From NCBI GenBank assembly GCA_036939755.1, contig JALLAZ010000021.1:1-45839 (forward strand): DNA of 45,839 bases, given 5' to 3'. The position numbers and the translations under genes were made by a program. The notes under the pieces were generated by a model. The model did not search any database. It saw only the letters and a program-made list of their open reading frames with translations, and was not told the origin of the DNA. Of the stretch, positions 8,936 through 20,204 are shown one piece after another. Position 1 is the first letter of the stretch; every line of letters starts with the position of its first letter. The DNA is from Stephanodiscus triporus. Taxonomy: Eukaryota; Bacillariophyta; Thalassiosirophyceae; Thalassiosirales; Thalassiosiraceae.

Positions 8936-11900
8936 TTAATAGCAGAATTCGTCATTGATAGTCTCTTCAACTTTTGAGAAGCGCTCCTCAACAAGTGCAA
9001 CTGATAAAGCGTTGCATCCAACCAAATCTTTAAGCGCTGACTTGTAAATCTCAATTCGTTTCAAGAGCCCTATGTTGATCGCTCGAGTCAGCTAAAAATA
9101 GCCAGGCGAGCAGATAGAGGAAAATAAAAGCAACAAGGGTTTTGAAACATCCGAAACATGGTGGTATAAAATATGTGATGAACCTCAAAGCAAACATACC
9201 TCGTTGGATGCACTCCTGCTATCTCCAAGGTTATTTGATCCAATCATTGGTAAGTTGCCATGTGATGTGAGGGCGGTACTGACCCATAGCTCAAGTACCT
9301 CACTAATACTTGCAAGCCACTTAAGTCTATATGAATGACGAAAATTTACAATGAATGAGTGCAAGAAGTTCGTGAACGGTCATTAGCATCAACATAGCAA
9401 TATGGCAAGCTGTACCTACCGCGTTGTGATGTCAACGCCCCCAGTGGCTGTGTCTTCATTCATCTGATGAGAATAGGACTCGAGCAAGATAGAAAATGGA
9501 ACGCCAACTTCCAACACAGTCTGTGCTGGCCATGGCTGTGAGAAGTGGTCCTCTTCTCGAGTTTCGTCAAAAGTTTGACGGAGTCCTAGGTTCGAAATAA
9601 TCACACAATCAAATCGACATAGTGAGAAACTCTCCCCAGACACAAAAGCATGAAAAAACTGTCCATTCATACCTTCAAGCTCCTTCACTATCAGATCAAT
9701 AGGAAATGTGTAATCGGCCCCTTTCCCAAAAAGATCTTTTCCCAATGCAGTGACACGGTTTCTCAGACGAGGAATCCATTCACCAGTCTCGAATATTTGC
9801 AAGTTATCTGTAGCTCCATTGCTGTAGACAATCGCTTCATCCTCAAGCAAACTACCCTGCTTCAGCCTTGTCAAAAAGTCGACGACCGAAGCAGAATATG
9901 TTTCACACGGAAGCACTTCTTCACAAATGATGCTCTTCCAGAGCATATCGATAGTATCCGAATCATTGCGTCGGCAAGTCTCCAAAATGAGCAAACAAAC
10001 ATCAAACAGATTGAGAGGACACGCATAATCATTGTAAAGGTCCGATATGTTCACGAGGGTGAATTTCAACGCATCAATTTTCGATTGTTCGAAACCAGTA
10101 TCCTGTGATTGGAAAATCGTAGTTAGAACCCGTTTCTGAATTGTGGCGACATCGAGTTGTTCTTGAATTTGGGCATTATGCAATCGCAACGCTTCAACCG
10201 TAACTTGCTGCTCCTGCAAAGCTTGACTAGTCCCACGCCCAGGAAGGCTTCCTCCGACCAAGCGCCTCATATTGAAATCAGAGCGGTTAGTATCCAAAGA
10301 CGATGAGAAAGAGTTTGCCGCTCTTGTGAGGCATTCAATCCTCTGATCCAACGAAATCTTCTCCTCTGTGTCTAAGGCCTTCTTCCACATGATATCTCCA
10401 GCCAGGATGTAACGTCCATGAAAAGAATAATATTTCCATAGCAAATTTATATCCTTTTTTTCGTTGAGGAGCCAATCTTCTAGGGAGGAGCTATCGATTC
10501 TGAGGGCGGTCTGCTCATTGATTGCCAGAAGGTGTTTGTAAAGCGAATGCAGGAACGTGATATCAGAAGATCCGGCACACGTTGCCACTAAGTCTTCTGC
10601 CATGCGTTGATTTGACTCGGTTCCTTCTCTTAGGAGCTTGGAAATGTAGTGGAAGATAATGCTATGACAGGTGTGCAATGCATCAGAAGCCGTGACATCG
10701 ATACCTGTTACAATCGCTTGAGCGCCAGCTGACCTAGAATCCACACCATTTCTTAAGGTATCTGAAGGAGGCCTGTGATACAAACCCCTTTCCCAGCCAA
10801 GCATACCTTGCACCGCATCTTCGCCAAACTCCTTCCGTTCATCACGAGGCACTTTTGACCCTCCAAAGTTTGCCGCGCATATCAAACACACATCTGCCAA
10901 TCCTTCAACGTTGCTCAATTCCATCAAGACTTCAGCAGCAAGCGCCAGTGGGCTTCCCGCCTCCTTTGCATTCGTCGCCACTTCTTCCCAACCTTGATCG
11001 CCATTTTTCGACATGAATCGTCCTGCTACCAATGCGGGGGCAAACCAATGCCTGGAGGCGGCTCGTAGGTACGACGCTGCTTGATTCGACAGCACATTGC
11101 GTTGTGGGGATGTAAATGGCCGGGAAAGCGCATCGTTGGCAGATCGGAACCCAAGGTACGTAAGTCTTGATGCAGACGAAAAGAAGAGGTAGCATTGATG
11201 TGACAATGTCTCGGCAAGCAAATCCGCATCTGTCGACAATCCGCTGACAAATGTCTTCTCTCCCTGACTGACTAACGCATTCAATAACGATTCAACTCGC
11301 TGCTGGCCCTCATGGGTCGATACCAATTGGTAAAAAGTCAATCCGTGCATAAGACCCCAATTCACTTCAGGCAAGGCGGGTGTCTCATGAGCGCGTCTGA
11401 GGCAAGATATCAAATTAAGCAATTGGACGCAGCGGCTCAAAAGTCTGTAGAGAGCGTGCATGTTACGATCCTCGGTACGAAAGGCGTGTGTCTGGAGTTC
11501 CTTGGCAGATGCATACTGCGTCTGATGTGAATTATTCATCGTTTGTGCTGCAGATTGATACTGCATCGCACGTGTGATAAGACCAAAACCAGAAGATGAG
11601 TATCCCACTTCATCAACCTCCATGGCATCCACGCGATCCTTGTTCGAAACCCCCGGAATGGTCTGCACCACGGGTAAGAATGTCTTTTTCATCAAATTCT
11701 GCAGAAGTACCAACGGACGACGAATTTCGTCAAGCGTCAAATCATCCAATAACAACTCCACCTTGGCGGGGAGCGAAGCGTAGTAGTTAGCATAGGCCGA
11801 CTTGCTATGAATGGGACCTCCCTCCGTCACAACCACTGCTGGCTTATACCAAAATGGACGAAGAAATCTCGACAAGGTCTTGACAAGACCCTCATACAGC

Positions 11901-14900
11901 GATGATGGTTGGAATATGTAAGATGATATGGGATCCATCCCTTCTCCAGCGGATGGTCCAGTAAGCTTCATCAGCGGTCGATTGGCATAACAAAGTGCCG
12001 CCTCCTCAGCCTTGCTCCGCAAGACAGTACTACTTGAGCTATTCGTAGCCAATGCAAAGCACATGGCACACCCTTCGGCATAACCATAACTTACGAACAC
12101 ATTTTTTACCATTGCATCCTTGGCCACATTAGATGATCGGAGCAATATAGTGGCAAGGGTGTTAATTAGGGACGAGTGAGAGAAAAAATGTAAACCTCCC
12201 GCATTCAGGATAAGGACGTCAGGTCCCGAATACGATCGAGATCCTGCGCCACCCGAGGAGGTGGGCAGGAGGTGTTGTGAAGCCAGAGAGTTTAGCGGTG
12301 CAGCAGAGGGGCGTAGCAGCCACGATGGCAACCGTGCCGATTTGGCAGAGGCTGCATTGGAAGCTTGAACAGAAGGCCTCATGGTCCTGGATGACCTAGA
12401 TAAAATCTCTCCAGCAGAATTACTAAAACCTAGGGAGTTACAACCATGCCTCACTGAAACTCGATATGTTATAGAAGGACCAAAACCATTGGCACCTTGC
12501 GAGACTGTCCCAACTTGATGACCAAATCCTTGTCCACTGCGGAGATAGTTAGAAAGAGCAGATAGGGCAGAGGAGATAACCCCACGCCCTCGTTCACTTG
12601 ATACAGTCAACGCCGACGATGAAGAGAATGCAGTTTTCTTGAACATCTTTTTTTGTGGAACGAAAGCGGGCATCAGCCCGACTTGAAGTTCGCCGTCTGT
12701 GGGTGTTTCGGAGTTCACGAACAGGCTCACAACGTTTGACTTCTCACCTCCCAAGTTGGTGACAATGTCAAATGTTCGCCCTCCAGGAAGAACGGGGGAG
12801 TTCTTACGACCAAGTCCACCCATGGGAAGGAGAATAGTTTCGCTTATACCGCCTGGTGCGGTTTGAGCGTTAGCCAACGTTGACGAAGGAGTTGAACTTT
12901 CCATGGAAATGTTGCCGCCACGAACGAAGGTGGAACTGGAATTAGGCTGACTAGGAACTCTAGCTGCAAAGTCTGGCATGGCAATAACAATCACATCTCC
13001 CAATATAACTTTGGATGACAAGGATCGATCCTCCAACTGAGTCGAGAAAAAATTATTTCCAGAGCTTGGTGTGTCACTGCTTGACTTTTTCTTCTCGATG
13101 TCTAATGCGAGGACGAATACCCCATTGCCATAACTGCCCTTGACCACATCGCCACCCGTATTTCTAGCATGCCTGCCACCGACAGCGCCAACTCTTCCTC
13201 CAGCCACGCCGTGGATCCCGGGGGGGAGTCCGTCATCGCTGACACCTCCGGAGAAGAGGCTCACAGCCGAGGGCGCCAGCTCGAATCGAAACCCATCATT
13301 CCCGTCGGAAGAAGTGTACGGAGGAGGCGCCCTAATGTGACAGAAGGTCATTTTCCCACCAGGCCTCGTCCTCGCAAGCATTGAATCTCCGTTATTTACG
13401 TCCGCGCCCCGCACGGCTTGCGCAGAGTTGATGTGCGACATCGACAGGGAGGATAGATAGTATCGCAAACCACCGCCCGTGATGGCGACCAACGTAAGAC
13501 ACTTGGATTCGGCCGCCGGGACTAGATGAATGGATACCGGGTGAAGAATCCCCGCCGTGTTGGAGCCACTCAACCTATTCCTTGCGCCTTTCCTTCCGAA
13601 TCCGCCGTCCGCGCCTCCCGCGGCCTTCGAAAGTCGCTCTTCGAGCTCGTGCCTCTGCAATATCTCCCTAGCGCCCTCCATCCCGCCAACGCCGGCCTGC
13701 GCCGACGACGTGCCGCCGGGGAAGGTGATCGTCCCCAGGGCCACATTGTGAGTCGTGGGCGGCGGATACATCCGACCGCGCGCTACCGAATCCAAGTACA
13801 GCTTGGCGGAGGCGACGGAGTCGAACACCGATGCCAGACGGGGCGGGGCCGTCGCGGCGGCGGAGACATCGTCCGAGCCCGGGCCGCCGCCACGGTCGTT
13901 CGGGGGGGGGGAAATGTCGTACGAGCAAATCACGCCCCTCGCGCCAAGAGTGTACATGCACATACGTTCCTCGTCGACGACTATGTTGACGATCGGCCCG
14001 GCGTCCCTCGCCGCCGTGTCGACGGCCGACCCGAATATCCCCGACGCCGCGTTCACAAGCGCTCCGGGCACCACCGACGTCACGAGCGACGGCGCCGCGG
14101 AGGAGTGGTTGATCTTGCGACACTTTCGCGATCGTCGCGAATACGAATACGAATACGACGACGACGACGACGGGCGGCCGTCGTCGAGGGATCCGAACGT
14201 GAGCGCGGAGAACACGCGCTTCCCCCCCGACGCCAACAGTCCGCCGCGACGGTTGTTGCCATCGTCGAGCGCAAACGTCCCGCATCCGTCGAAGTACTCG
14301 TCGATGGCGTCCTCCAAGACCTCGCTCCCCGACGGGACGCCGGGCCCGCCGCCGCCGCCGTCGAGACGATCGCGACGGCGCCCCGACGAAAACGACGACG
14401 TAATGTGGGGATGGCGGTCCCCCTCGTAAGTCATCTCGTACAGGCATCCGTCGTGCCCGCCGAGGAATATCCTTCCACCGGACGTGCCGACAACGGACGT
14501 GATGGGTACGGAGTCGGTGGGGATCGCGTACCGCGTCGGCACGAGCCGCAGCACGGAGTTGGTCCCGTGGCGGAATCCGCCGTGGCGATCGCGGCGATCG
14601 TCGTCGTCGACCACGACGACGACGGCGCCTTCTCCTACGTCGTCGTTCGCCCCCGTCCTCCCGCCGACGTCGTATCGGTCTGTATCGTCGTCCAGCCCCT
14701 CCCTCGCCAGCGCGCATATCATCACCTCCTCGGTCGTCGCGACGACGACGCACCACTCGACGCAATCGCGGAAAACGCCGGGCCTAGGCCTGACGAGGCC
14801 CACCGACACGACGCACTGTCCGCTCGGGACTACGAAGGAGCAGCAGTCCCCCCCGAACCCCCCCCGTCCGGGACCGCCGCCGTCGTCGTACCCCCATAGG

Positions 14901-15409
14901 AGCAGACGATCGTCTACCCCGAGCCAAACGAGGCGCGCCTCGGGCAACAGTCCCATCGAGTGCGACAGACGCGCGCCGGAGGCCGCGGCGGCGAGGTGAT
15001 CCGGGAGGGGCACGGACCTCTCGTGGACGAGGCCCGACGTCGTCGTCGTCGTCGTCGTGCCGCCGCCGACGACGACAACGGCGGAGGAAGAAGAAGAAGA
15101 GGACGACGACGCGGGAATGGCGTCGCCTCGCGGGGGGACGACGTCCCCGGTCGATCGACGCGCGCCCGTCGTCGTCGTCGTCGTCGTCGCGCGCATCGCG
15201 CCGAGGGGGGAGCCGACTACGCCCGCCGGCCAGGAGGACGACGACGAGGGCGACGACGCCCGTCCTCCTCCTCCTCCTCCTCCTCCGGGCATGCTCGAGT
15301 TCCCCAACGGCGACTGCGCGACGTCGCCGAGTCCCCCCTCGCCGCCTCCGGCCGGGTGGTACCTGTGCGCGACGGCGACGCCCCCGCCGCCGCCAGCAAC
15401 GCCGAATGA

Positions 15410-15447
<38 letters not shown>

Positions 15448-15691
15448 TCAGCCTGCGGTACAGGTCGGCGTCGGGGGCGGACTCGTCCGCGCGGAGCGCG
15501 CGCAGCACCTCCGACGACGCCATGGACAGCGGCCGGTAGTCGTCGGCGAGGTAGGGGTCGGGATCGTCGACGACGCCTATGCCGACGCCGCCGTCGACCC
15601 TCGCGTTGGTGCGGTCGTCGACGATGATGGCGCCGCCGCCGACCGTGGACGACGGGCCGGGGGCGGCCGGCGACGACGACGACGGCGGCAT
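8936..15691 (-). CDS. NUP155: nuclear pore scaffold nucleoporin Nup155 (Nup170/Nup157 family)
   Basis: Exons 15691-9420, 9326-9200 and 9091-8936 give 2184 residues. The introns are 93 and 108 bases, GT-AG, and phase-consistent. Nup155 is an inner-ring scaffold protein of the nuclear pore, an N-terminal beta-propeller followed by an alpha-solenoid. Signature pieces in order: GLLPEARLVWLGVDDRLLLW, GRIFLGGHDGCLYEM, CRKINHSSAAPSLVTSVVPG, then IVVDEERMCMYTLGARG. The long helical C-terminal region includes LDQRIECLTRAANS. The protein is longer than animal or fungal members (about 1400) because of Ser/Gly/Asp insertions in the first 600 residues. I chose the ATG at 15691 because the frame open to 15820 would take its first residues from a mobile-element arm. 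The last two exons were not obvious from open frames and are my assignment. Confidence 0.93.
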
Positions 15692-15791
15692 TGTCGGGGG
15701 CGCGGGAGGGGGTTGATGCTCTCTCTCTCTCTTCAAATGCTGCCTCTTATCTTCCACTTGTTGCGTTGTGGCGCGTGGCGTGGTCGTAGAG

Positions 15792-16151
15792 GTTGAGGGA
15801 AACTGTAACTTCTGATACACAAACTAGATAAAGTTACAGGTTACAGCTACTTGAAAGTAAGACATGTTACTATCAGTTACTACACAATCATGCTGCAACT
15901 AATAAGAATACACCTCCCCCATCAAGTCGCGATGGAGGAGGCAGTGGCGATGCCCCCCCCCCCACTACCACTGTCGTCGTTGTTCCCCGTTCCCCCTCCC
16001 TCCCGCTCAGTCATCTCGTCCTCGTCGTTGAGCGACGACGGCCCTCCGCCCTCGCCGCTGTCGCCGACGCCGGGTCGCGTCATCTTCCTCGATCCCTCCC
16101 CCCCCTCCCTCCACAACGGCACCGCACAGTTGCAATCGGCCCTTCCTCTCC
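15792..16151 (+). repeat. left inverted arm of the foldback element
   Basis: It runs from GTTGAGGGAAACTGTAAC to the GCAATCGGCCC region. It matches the complement of 17352-17761, including the blocks GTAAGACATGTTACTA, CATCTTCCTCGATCCCTCC and CACAACGGCACCGCACAG. The right arm is longer because of an insertion of about 40 bases near its outer end. Confidence 0.85.
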
Positions 16152-16676
16152 CCCTCCTCACCCCAACTGTTTCGAATCTCGTTCGGATCGTCCCCGTCGT
16201 TGTCACGATGGTGGGGAGTGGGCGTTGGTGGCATCTGGTCAGCGGCAGGTAGTCCGTCGTCATCTCCAGCATATCCAGGGTCCTATCGTCCCCCCTCCCC
16301 TCGCGCCTCGCGCCTCCCCCGGCGGCCGATCATCTGTGCTTCTTCACGACGCAACGCGCGGGTCGAACGACGGACGGATAACGCGGCGTGTCGTCGTTCG
16401 CCGTCGCATCATCCTCCTCGCCGTTGCCGACGTGAATATCGGCGACCGCGCTTACGATGATGCGACGGCGGCACTCGAACGGCGAGAGTTCCACGCAATC
16501 CAGCGGAGGCGGCGGCAGCGGCGGCGGCAGCGGCAGGGGGGCAGGCGGGCAGGGAGGCAGGGGGCTAGGGGGAGGGAATCGGAGCGGGACGGGTTGGCCC
16601 CTCTGCTGACCCGCCTGCTTTTTGTGTACGTACTCCTTTTTTATGAAACAATTATCCCTTACGAATCTCCTTGCAT

Positions 16677-16860
16677 TTGCGAATCATTCGTAAGTAAAAA
16701 AAGCTTACTTACGAATCATTCGTAAGCTTTTCTTACTTACGAATGATTCGTAAGGTGCCTACGTTGGAATATGTAAAAAACATACTGTTACGAATCATTC
16801 GTAAGAAAAGCTTACTTACGAATCATTCGTAAGAAAACCTTACTTACGAATGATTTGTAA
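16677..16860. repeat. six copies of a 17-base palindrome, TTACGAATSATTCGTAA
   Basis: Near-perfect palindromes occur at about 16677, 16709, 16737, 16788, 16816 and 16844. The central base is C or G, so copies lie in both orientations. Spacings are 28-51 bases. Most copies are extended by AAGCTT or CTTA flanks. The AT-rich cluster sits in the middle of an otherwise GC-rich element. Such arrays can be binding sites for a dimeric protein or cruciform-forming sequence; which applies here is unknown. Confidence 0.88.
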
Positions 16861-17351
16861 GCTTTTATTACGCGGGATCAAAATTTGATTGAATTGAAAC
16901 ACCAAATGTTTCATGACTGGTAAATTGTCATTTTTTTCTACATAACTCCGCTAGCAAGCAAACCGCCACCCAAAAACCCACACACACATCACAGCAACCA
17001 CAAAATCACAGTAAGTGGCGACGACGACGCGAAGCTAAGCCGAGGGAGCCAACCTCAATCATCAACGGGAGTGGTGGCAATGGCGGCTGGTGGCTGACAA
17101 CGAGAGGGTCTGATGGCAGCGGTCATTGGTTGGCGGCGGAAGTGGGTGGCAGGCGGCGATGAGATCGTCAACGGTCACACGATGTTGGACGACAGAGGCG
17201 CGCTAGGGGCAACAGATGACAGCCAGCGCAGAAAACAACAATCAGCCATCTACCTACTACACGGGGGCAGTGGCGGTGGGCAGGGACTAGCGAAGAGAGC
17301 GCCTCGGGGTATCGATTGGAGATTGGTGACGAAAGCAGGCGTCAGAGGTCG

Positions 17352-17761
17352 TGGAGAGGACGGGCCGATTGCAACTGTGCGGTGCCGTTGTGGAGGGAGG
17401 GGGGGGGGGGGAGGGATCGAGGAAGATGACGCGACCCGGCGACGGCGACAGTGGCGAGGGCGGAGGGCCGTCGTCGCTCAACGACGAGGACGAGATGACC
17501 GAGCGGGAGGCAGGGGGGAATGGGGTACAATGACGACAGTAGTAGTGGGGGGGCCACCGCCTCCGCCTCATTGCGACTGGACGAGGCAGGGGGGAGGTGT
17601 ATTTTTATTTGCTGCAGCATGACTGCGATATATGGTAGTAACATGTCTTACTTTACAAAACAAGCATCACCATAGTAGTACAGATTACGATACCTAGCGA
17701 GGCCATGCTAGTACCACCTGTAACTTTAGTTCATGTATCAGAAGTTACAGTTTCCCTCAAC
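17352..17761 (-). repeat. right inverted arm of the foldback element
   Basis: The complement of the left arm, ending in GTTACAGTTTCCCTCAAC. In both arms the same reading frame stays open, including KMTRPG, then GDSGEGGGPSSLNDEDEMTE. This hints that the arms derive from a protein-coding sequence or are simply young copies. Confidence 0.85.
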
Positions 17762-18186
17762 TCCGTACTCTTTCGCACCCATTTTTGAAGTTTGGCGGGA
17801 ACACGAGCTGACGACGACAGACCGAAGATGGGGAAGCAGATGTTTTTCGTTGAACGACAGCGAGAAATGATTAAAAAATGATTAAAATGTAGGAGTACTC
17901 TAGAGAGAGTAGAGTACTAGGAGTAGAAGATAGAGTACGTAGATGAGAGACAACGACGAAGCGAACTGAGTTTGTCGTTGCTTGCTCAGCAAGGGCAACA
18001 TCACATCATCATGGCGTCCGTCTCGGTCGTAATTCGTATCTCTCGAGAGTTGTAGAGTAAGAGTTGAAAAAGTGCAAATAATAATCTCGCGCTTGAAGAC
18101 CCCTTCTCGCTTTGAGAATTCTCGAACGGACCTCTAGAGGAGGAGGGGGGCCCGATCGCATCATAATATATCCCCAGTGTTACGTC
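17762..18186 (+). promoter_or_regulatory. upstream region of the CDF gene
   Basis: This lies between the element's right end and the CDF start codon. It holds an E2F-like site TTTGGCGGGAA at 17791-17801 and a stretch rich in GAGTACT and AGAGTA around 17890-17940. TACGTCATGACGTC overlaps the start codon and resembles a CRE/bZIP site. All of these are motif resemblances only. Confidence 0.35.
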
Positions 18187-20121
18187 ATGACGTCGACATC
18201 GAAGAAGTCACGACGGTGCACCGTCGCGATTGCCTCGACGGCCCTCGTCCTGGGCGGAGCGATGTCGACGATGACGACTTTGCTATTCTTCCCGCCGCTA
18301 CGAGCCCACGGATTCGGAGACTGCTGCCGCTCGTCCTCGCGGATTGGCGTCGTCGTACCCGATGGCAGCGTTTTCTCCTCTCGGGAGTCGATGGCGTGGT
18401 CGTCGTCGTCGTCCTCGTCGTCGTCGTCGTCGTCGTCGTCATTCGTCCGGTCGAGGTCGCGTCGCGCTCGCGTCTCCCATCGCTCGGACGCGACAGTCTC
18501 CATGCACATGGGTCATAGTCGCTCCCACAACCATCATCATCATCATCATCATCACGACCGTCACAGGTCGACGAAGACGGCCAAGAGGGGCGCCATCGCC
18601 ATCCCCGGGGGCGCGGGGGGGGGGAAGCTCCTGCTCCTATCCGGCCGGCGCGCGGTGCGCATCCTCTTCGCGGCGATGATCACCCTCCTCCCCCCGTTCC
18701 TGAAGCGACACGGCATATCCAAGGTGGACGTCGGGGCATTCGTGCTGACGTCGGGATTGCTCGCGATCTTCGATTCGATACGCGACGAGGTCAAGGCCCT
18801 GATATCCAAGGGGGAGAGCTGGAGGGTGTCGTGGCTTAAGCACAGCACGCCCATGTCCGCCGATTACTTCTTCAGGAACGACAACGCCGCCGATCGAGTC
18901 ACCTTCCTTGGGATCGTAATCAACCTCCTGCTGAGCTCCGGGAAGTTCGTCGTCGGGATCTCGTGTCACTCCTCCGCCCTCGTCGCCGACGCCGGTCACT
19001 CCCTCAGCGACCTCTTCTCGGACTTCGTCACCCTCTGGGCCGTGCAGGTCGCGAGGCTACCGCCAGACGACGATCATCACTACGGTCACGGAAAGTTCGA
19101 GAGCGTGGGATCCCTCTTCCTTTCCCTGACTCTGCTCGGCACCGGACTGACCGTGGGGGTGTCGTCCTACATGAAGTTCCTCCGGGTGATCAACGCCCAG
19201 CGTTCCATCGGCGCGGCGGCGGCCGCCAAGCTCGTCGAGATACCCACGTGGCCGGCGCTCGTCGTGGCGGGGCTGTCGATCGCGTCGAAGGAATGGCTGT
19301 ATCGTATCACGAGGCGGGTGGGGGAGAGTCTCAATTCGCAGGTGGTCATCGCCAACGCTTGGCACCATCGATCAGACGCGTATTCTTCGGTGCTCGCGCT
19401 GATCTCGATCGGTCTCGCGATGGCCGTTCCGAAGTTCCTCGCCGCGGATCCCGCCGCGGGGATACTGGTCGCGGGCATGATCGCCATGACGGGGGCGGAG
19501 ATCATGGGCGAGTCGGTGAAGCAGCTAACCGACGCGATGACGGACGAGGAGCTCGTCAGGGACGTGGAGGCGCGGGCCTCTGACGATGCCGACGTGCGAC
19601 GTGTCACCCGGGTCAGGGCGCGACAGGTGGGATCGTCGGCCTTGGTCGACGTGGAGGTGGAGGTGCCTCCCGAACTTTCCGCCTCGGCGATGCGTGCGAT
19701 CGAAGAACGCATACGCGTTAGGATCGTTTCGGAGGTGAACGGGGTACTGGGAGTAGATATCAAGGCGACCGGGTCGGACGTGGTGTTTTGTCCGCTCCTC
19801 ACGGCGATTGAAGATTCGGACGCGGAACATCACATAAGCGCCACCGAGGTTGAGATGGCCGCTCGGGAGATTCTGAGGGCGGATCCGGACGTTTGGTCTG
19901 TGCGCGGGGTAACTGTTCATTATCAAGATACAGTCCTCGTGAGAGTCGATGCCAATATATGCGTCGATCCGAAACTAACCGTGTCCGAAGCCAGTTCTCT
20001 CGCGGCCAGGTTGCGAGAGGATCTCGAAAGCTCAAATGAGATCAACCAGGCTAACATCTTTTTAGACCTTAATGCAGAAACCATGTTCGAGACGATTCAG
20101 GAGAGTGGAGTATTCCAATAG
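18187..20121 (+). CDS. cation diffusion facilitator (CDF/MTP) metal transporter
   Basis: A single exon of 644 residues. CDF proteins export Zn, Mn, Fe or similar divalent ions from the cytosol in exchange for protons. A hydrophobic N-terminal segment precedes a Ser tract and a His-rich stretch (about residues 107-125, with eight consecutive His) likely to bind metal. Six helices follow. The metal-site motifs are DAGHSLSDLFSD (about residue 268 on) and NAWHHRSDAYSS (about residue 390 on), each giving the H-x3-D pair, plus HHYGHGKFES on the loop between helices 2 and 3. The C-terminal part is about 190 residues, twice the usual size, and appears to contain two ferredoxin-like domains (VRARQVGSSALVDVEVEVPP, then TVHYQDTVLVRVDANICV). 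Organelle targeting of the N-terminus is possible. Metal specificity cannot be told. Confidence 0.93.
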   Translation: MTSTSKKSRRCTVAIASTALVLGGAMSTMTTLLFFPPLRAHGFGDCCRSSSRIGVVVPDGSVFSSRESMAWSSSSSSSSSSSSSSFVRSRSRRARVSHRSDATVSMHMGHSRSHNHHHHHHHHDRHRSTKTAKRGAIAIPGGAGGGKLLLLSGRRAVRILFAAMITLLPPFLKRHGISKVDVGAFVLTSGLLAIFDSIRDEVKALISKGESWRVSWLKHSTPMSADYFFRNDNAADRVTFLGIVINLLLSSGKFVVGISCHSSALVADAGHSLSDLFSDFVTLWAVQVARLPPDDDHHYGHGKFESVGSLFLSLTLLGTGLTVGVSSYMKFLRVINAQRSIGAAAAAKLVEIPTWPALVVAGLSIASKEWLYRITRRVGESLNSQVVIANAWHHRSDAYSSVLALISIGLAMAVPKFLAADPAAGILVAGMIAMTGAEIMGESVKQLTDAMTDEELVRDVEARASDDADVRRVTRVRARQVGSSALVDVEVEVPPELSASAMRAIEERIRVRIVSEVNGVLGVDIKATGSDVVFCPLLTAIEDSDAEHHISATEVEMAAREILRADPDVWSVRGVTVHYQDTVLVRVDANICVDPKLTVSEASSLAARLREDLESSNEINQANIFLDLNAETMFETIQESGVFQ

Positions 20122-20204
20122 TAGAAGGCGCAAATATTTCTTGTCTTTACTTTCTACATCAAAGATATGTCTAAAGATTAATAAGTGAAAATTCAACAGA
20201 ATCC

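Larger units (their letters stand above)
15792..17761. mobile_element. foldback-type element with long inverted arms
   Basis: The left arm (15792-16151) and right arm (17352-17761) are inverted copies of one another over 360-410 bases, with indels. Both begin at the outer edge with GTTGAGGGAAACTGTAACTT. Between them lie about 1.2 kb of unique sequence and a cluster of palindromes. No transposase or reverse transcriptase is visible, so it would be non-autonomous. A clear target-site duplication was not found at the outer ends. Sequence from about 16490 to 16345 on the minus strand is open and looks protein-like (VELSPFEC, then DIHVGNGEEDD), possibly captured host DNA. The whole unit occupies the interval between the divergent Nup155 and CDF genes. 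Confidence 0.7.

Noticed and set aside
13668..14765. 365-codon second frame on the - strand inside Nup155
   Set aside because: A shifted frame of the Nup155 low-complexity region, rich in Arg, with no recognisable domain.
13526..14899. 457-codon open frame on the + strand inside Nup155
   Set aside because: It starts from a non-conserved position, is Arg/Ala/Val-rich from GAC/GTC repeats read backwards, and lies antisense to a strongly recognisable gene.
17113..17622. 169-codon frame in the right part of the foldback element
   Set aside because: Low-complexity Gly/Arg composition, no recognisable transposase motif, and the frame is not the one shared by the two arms.
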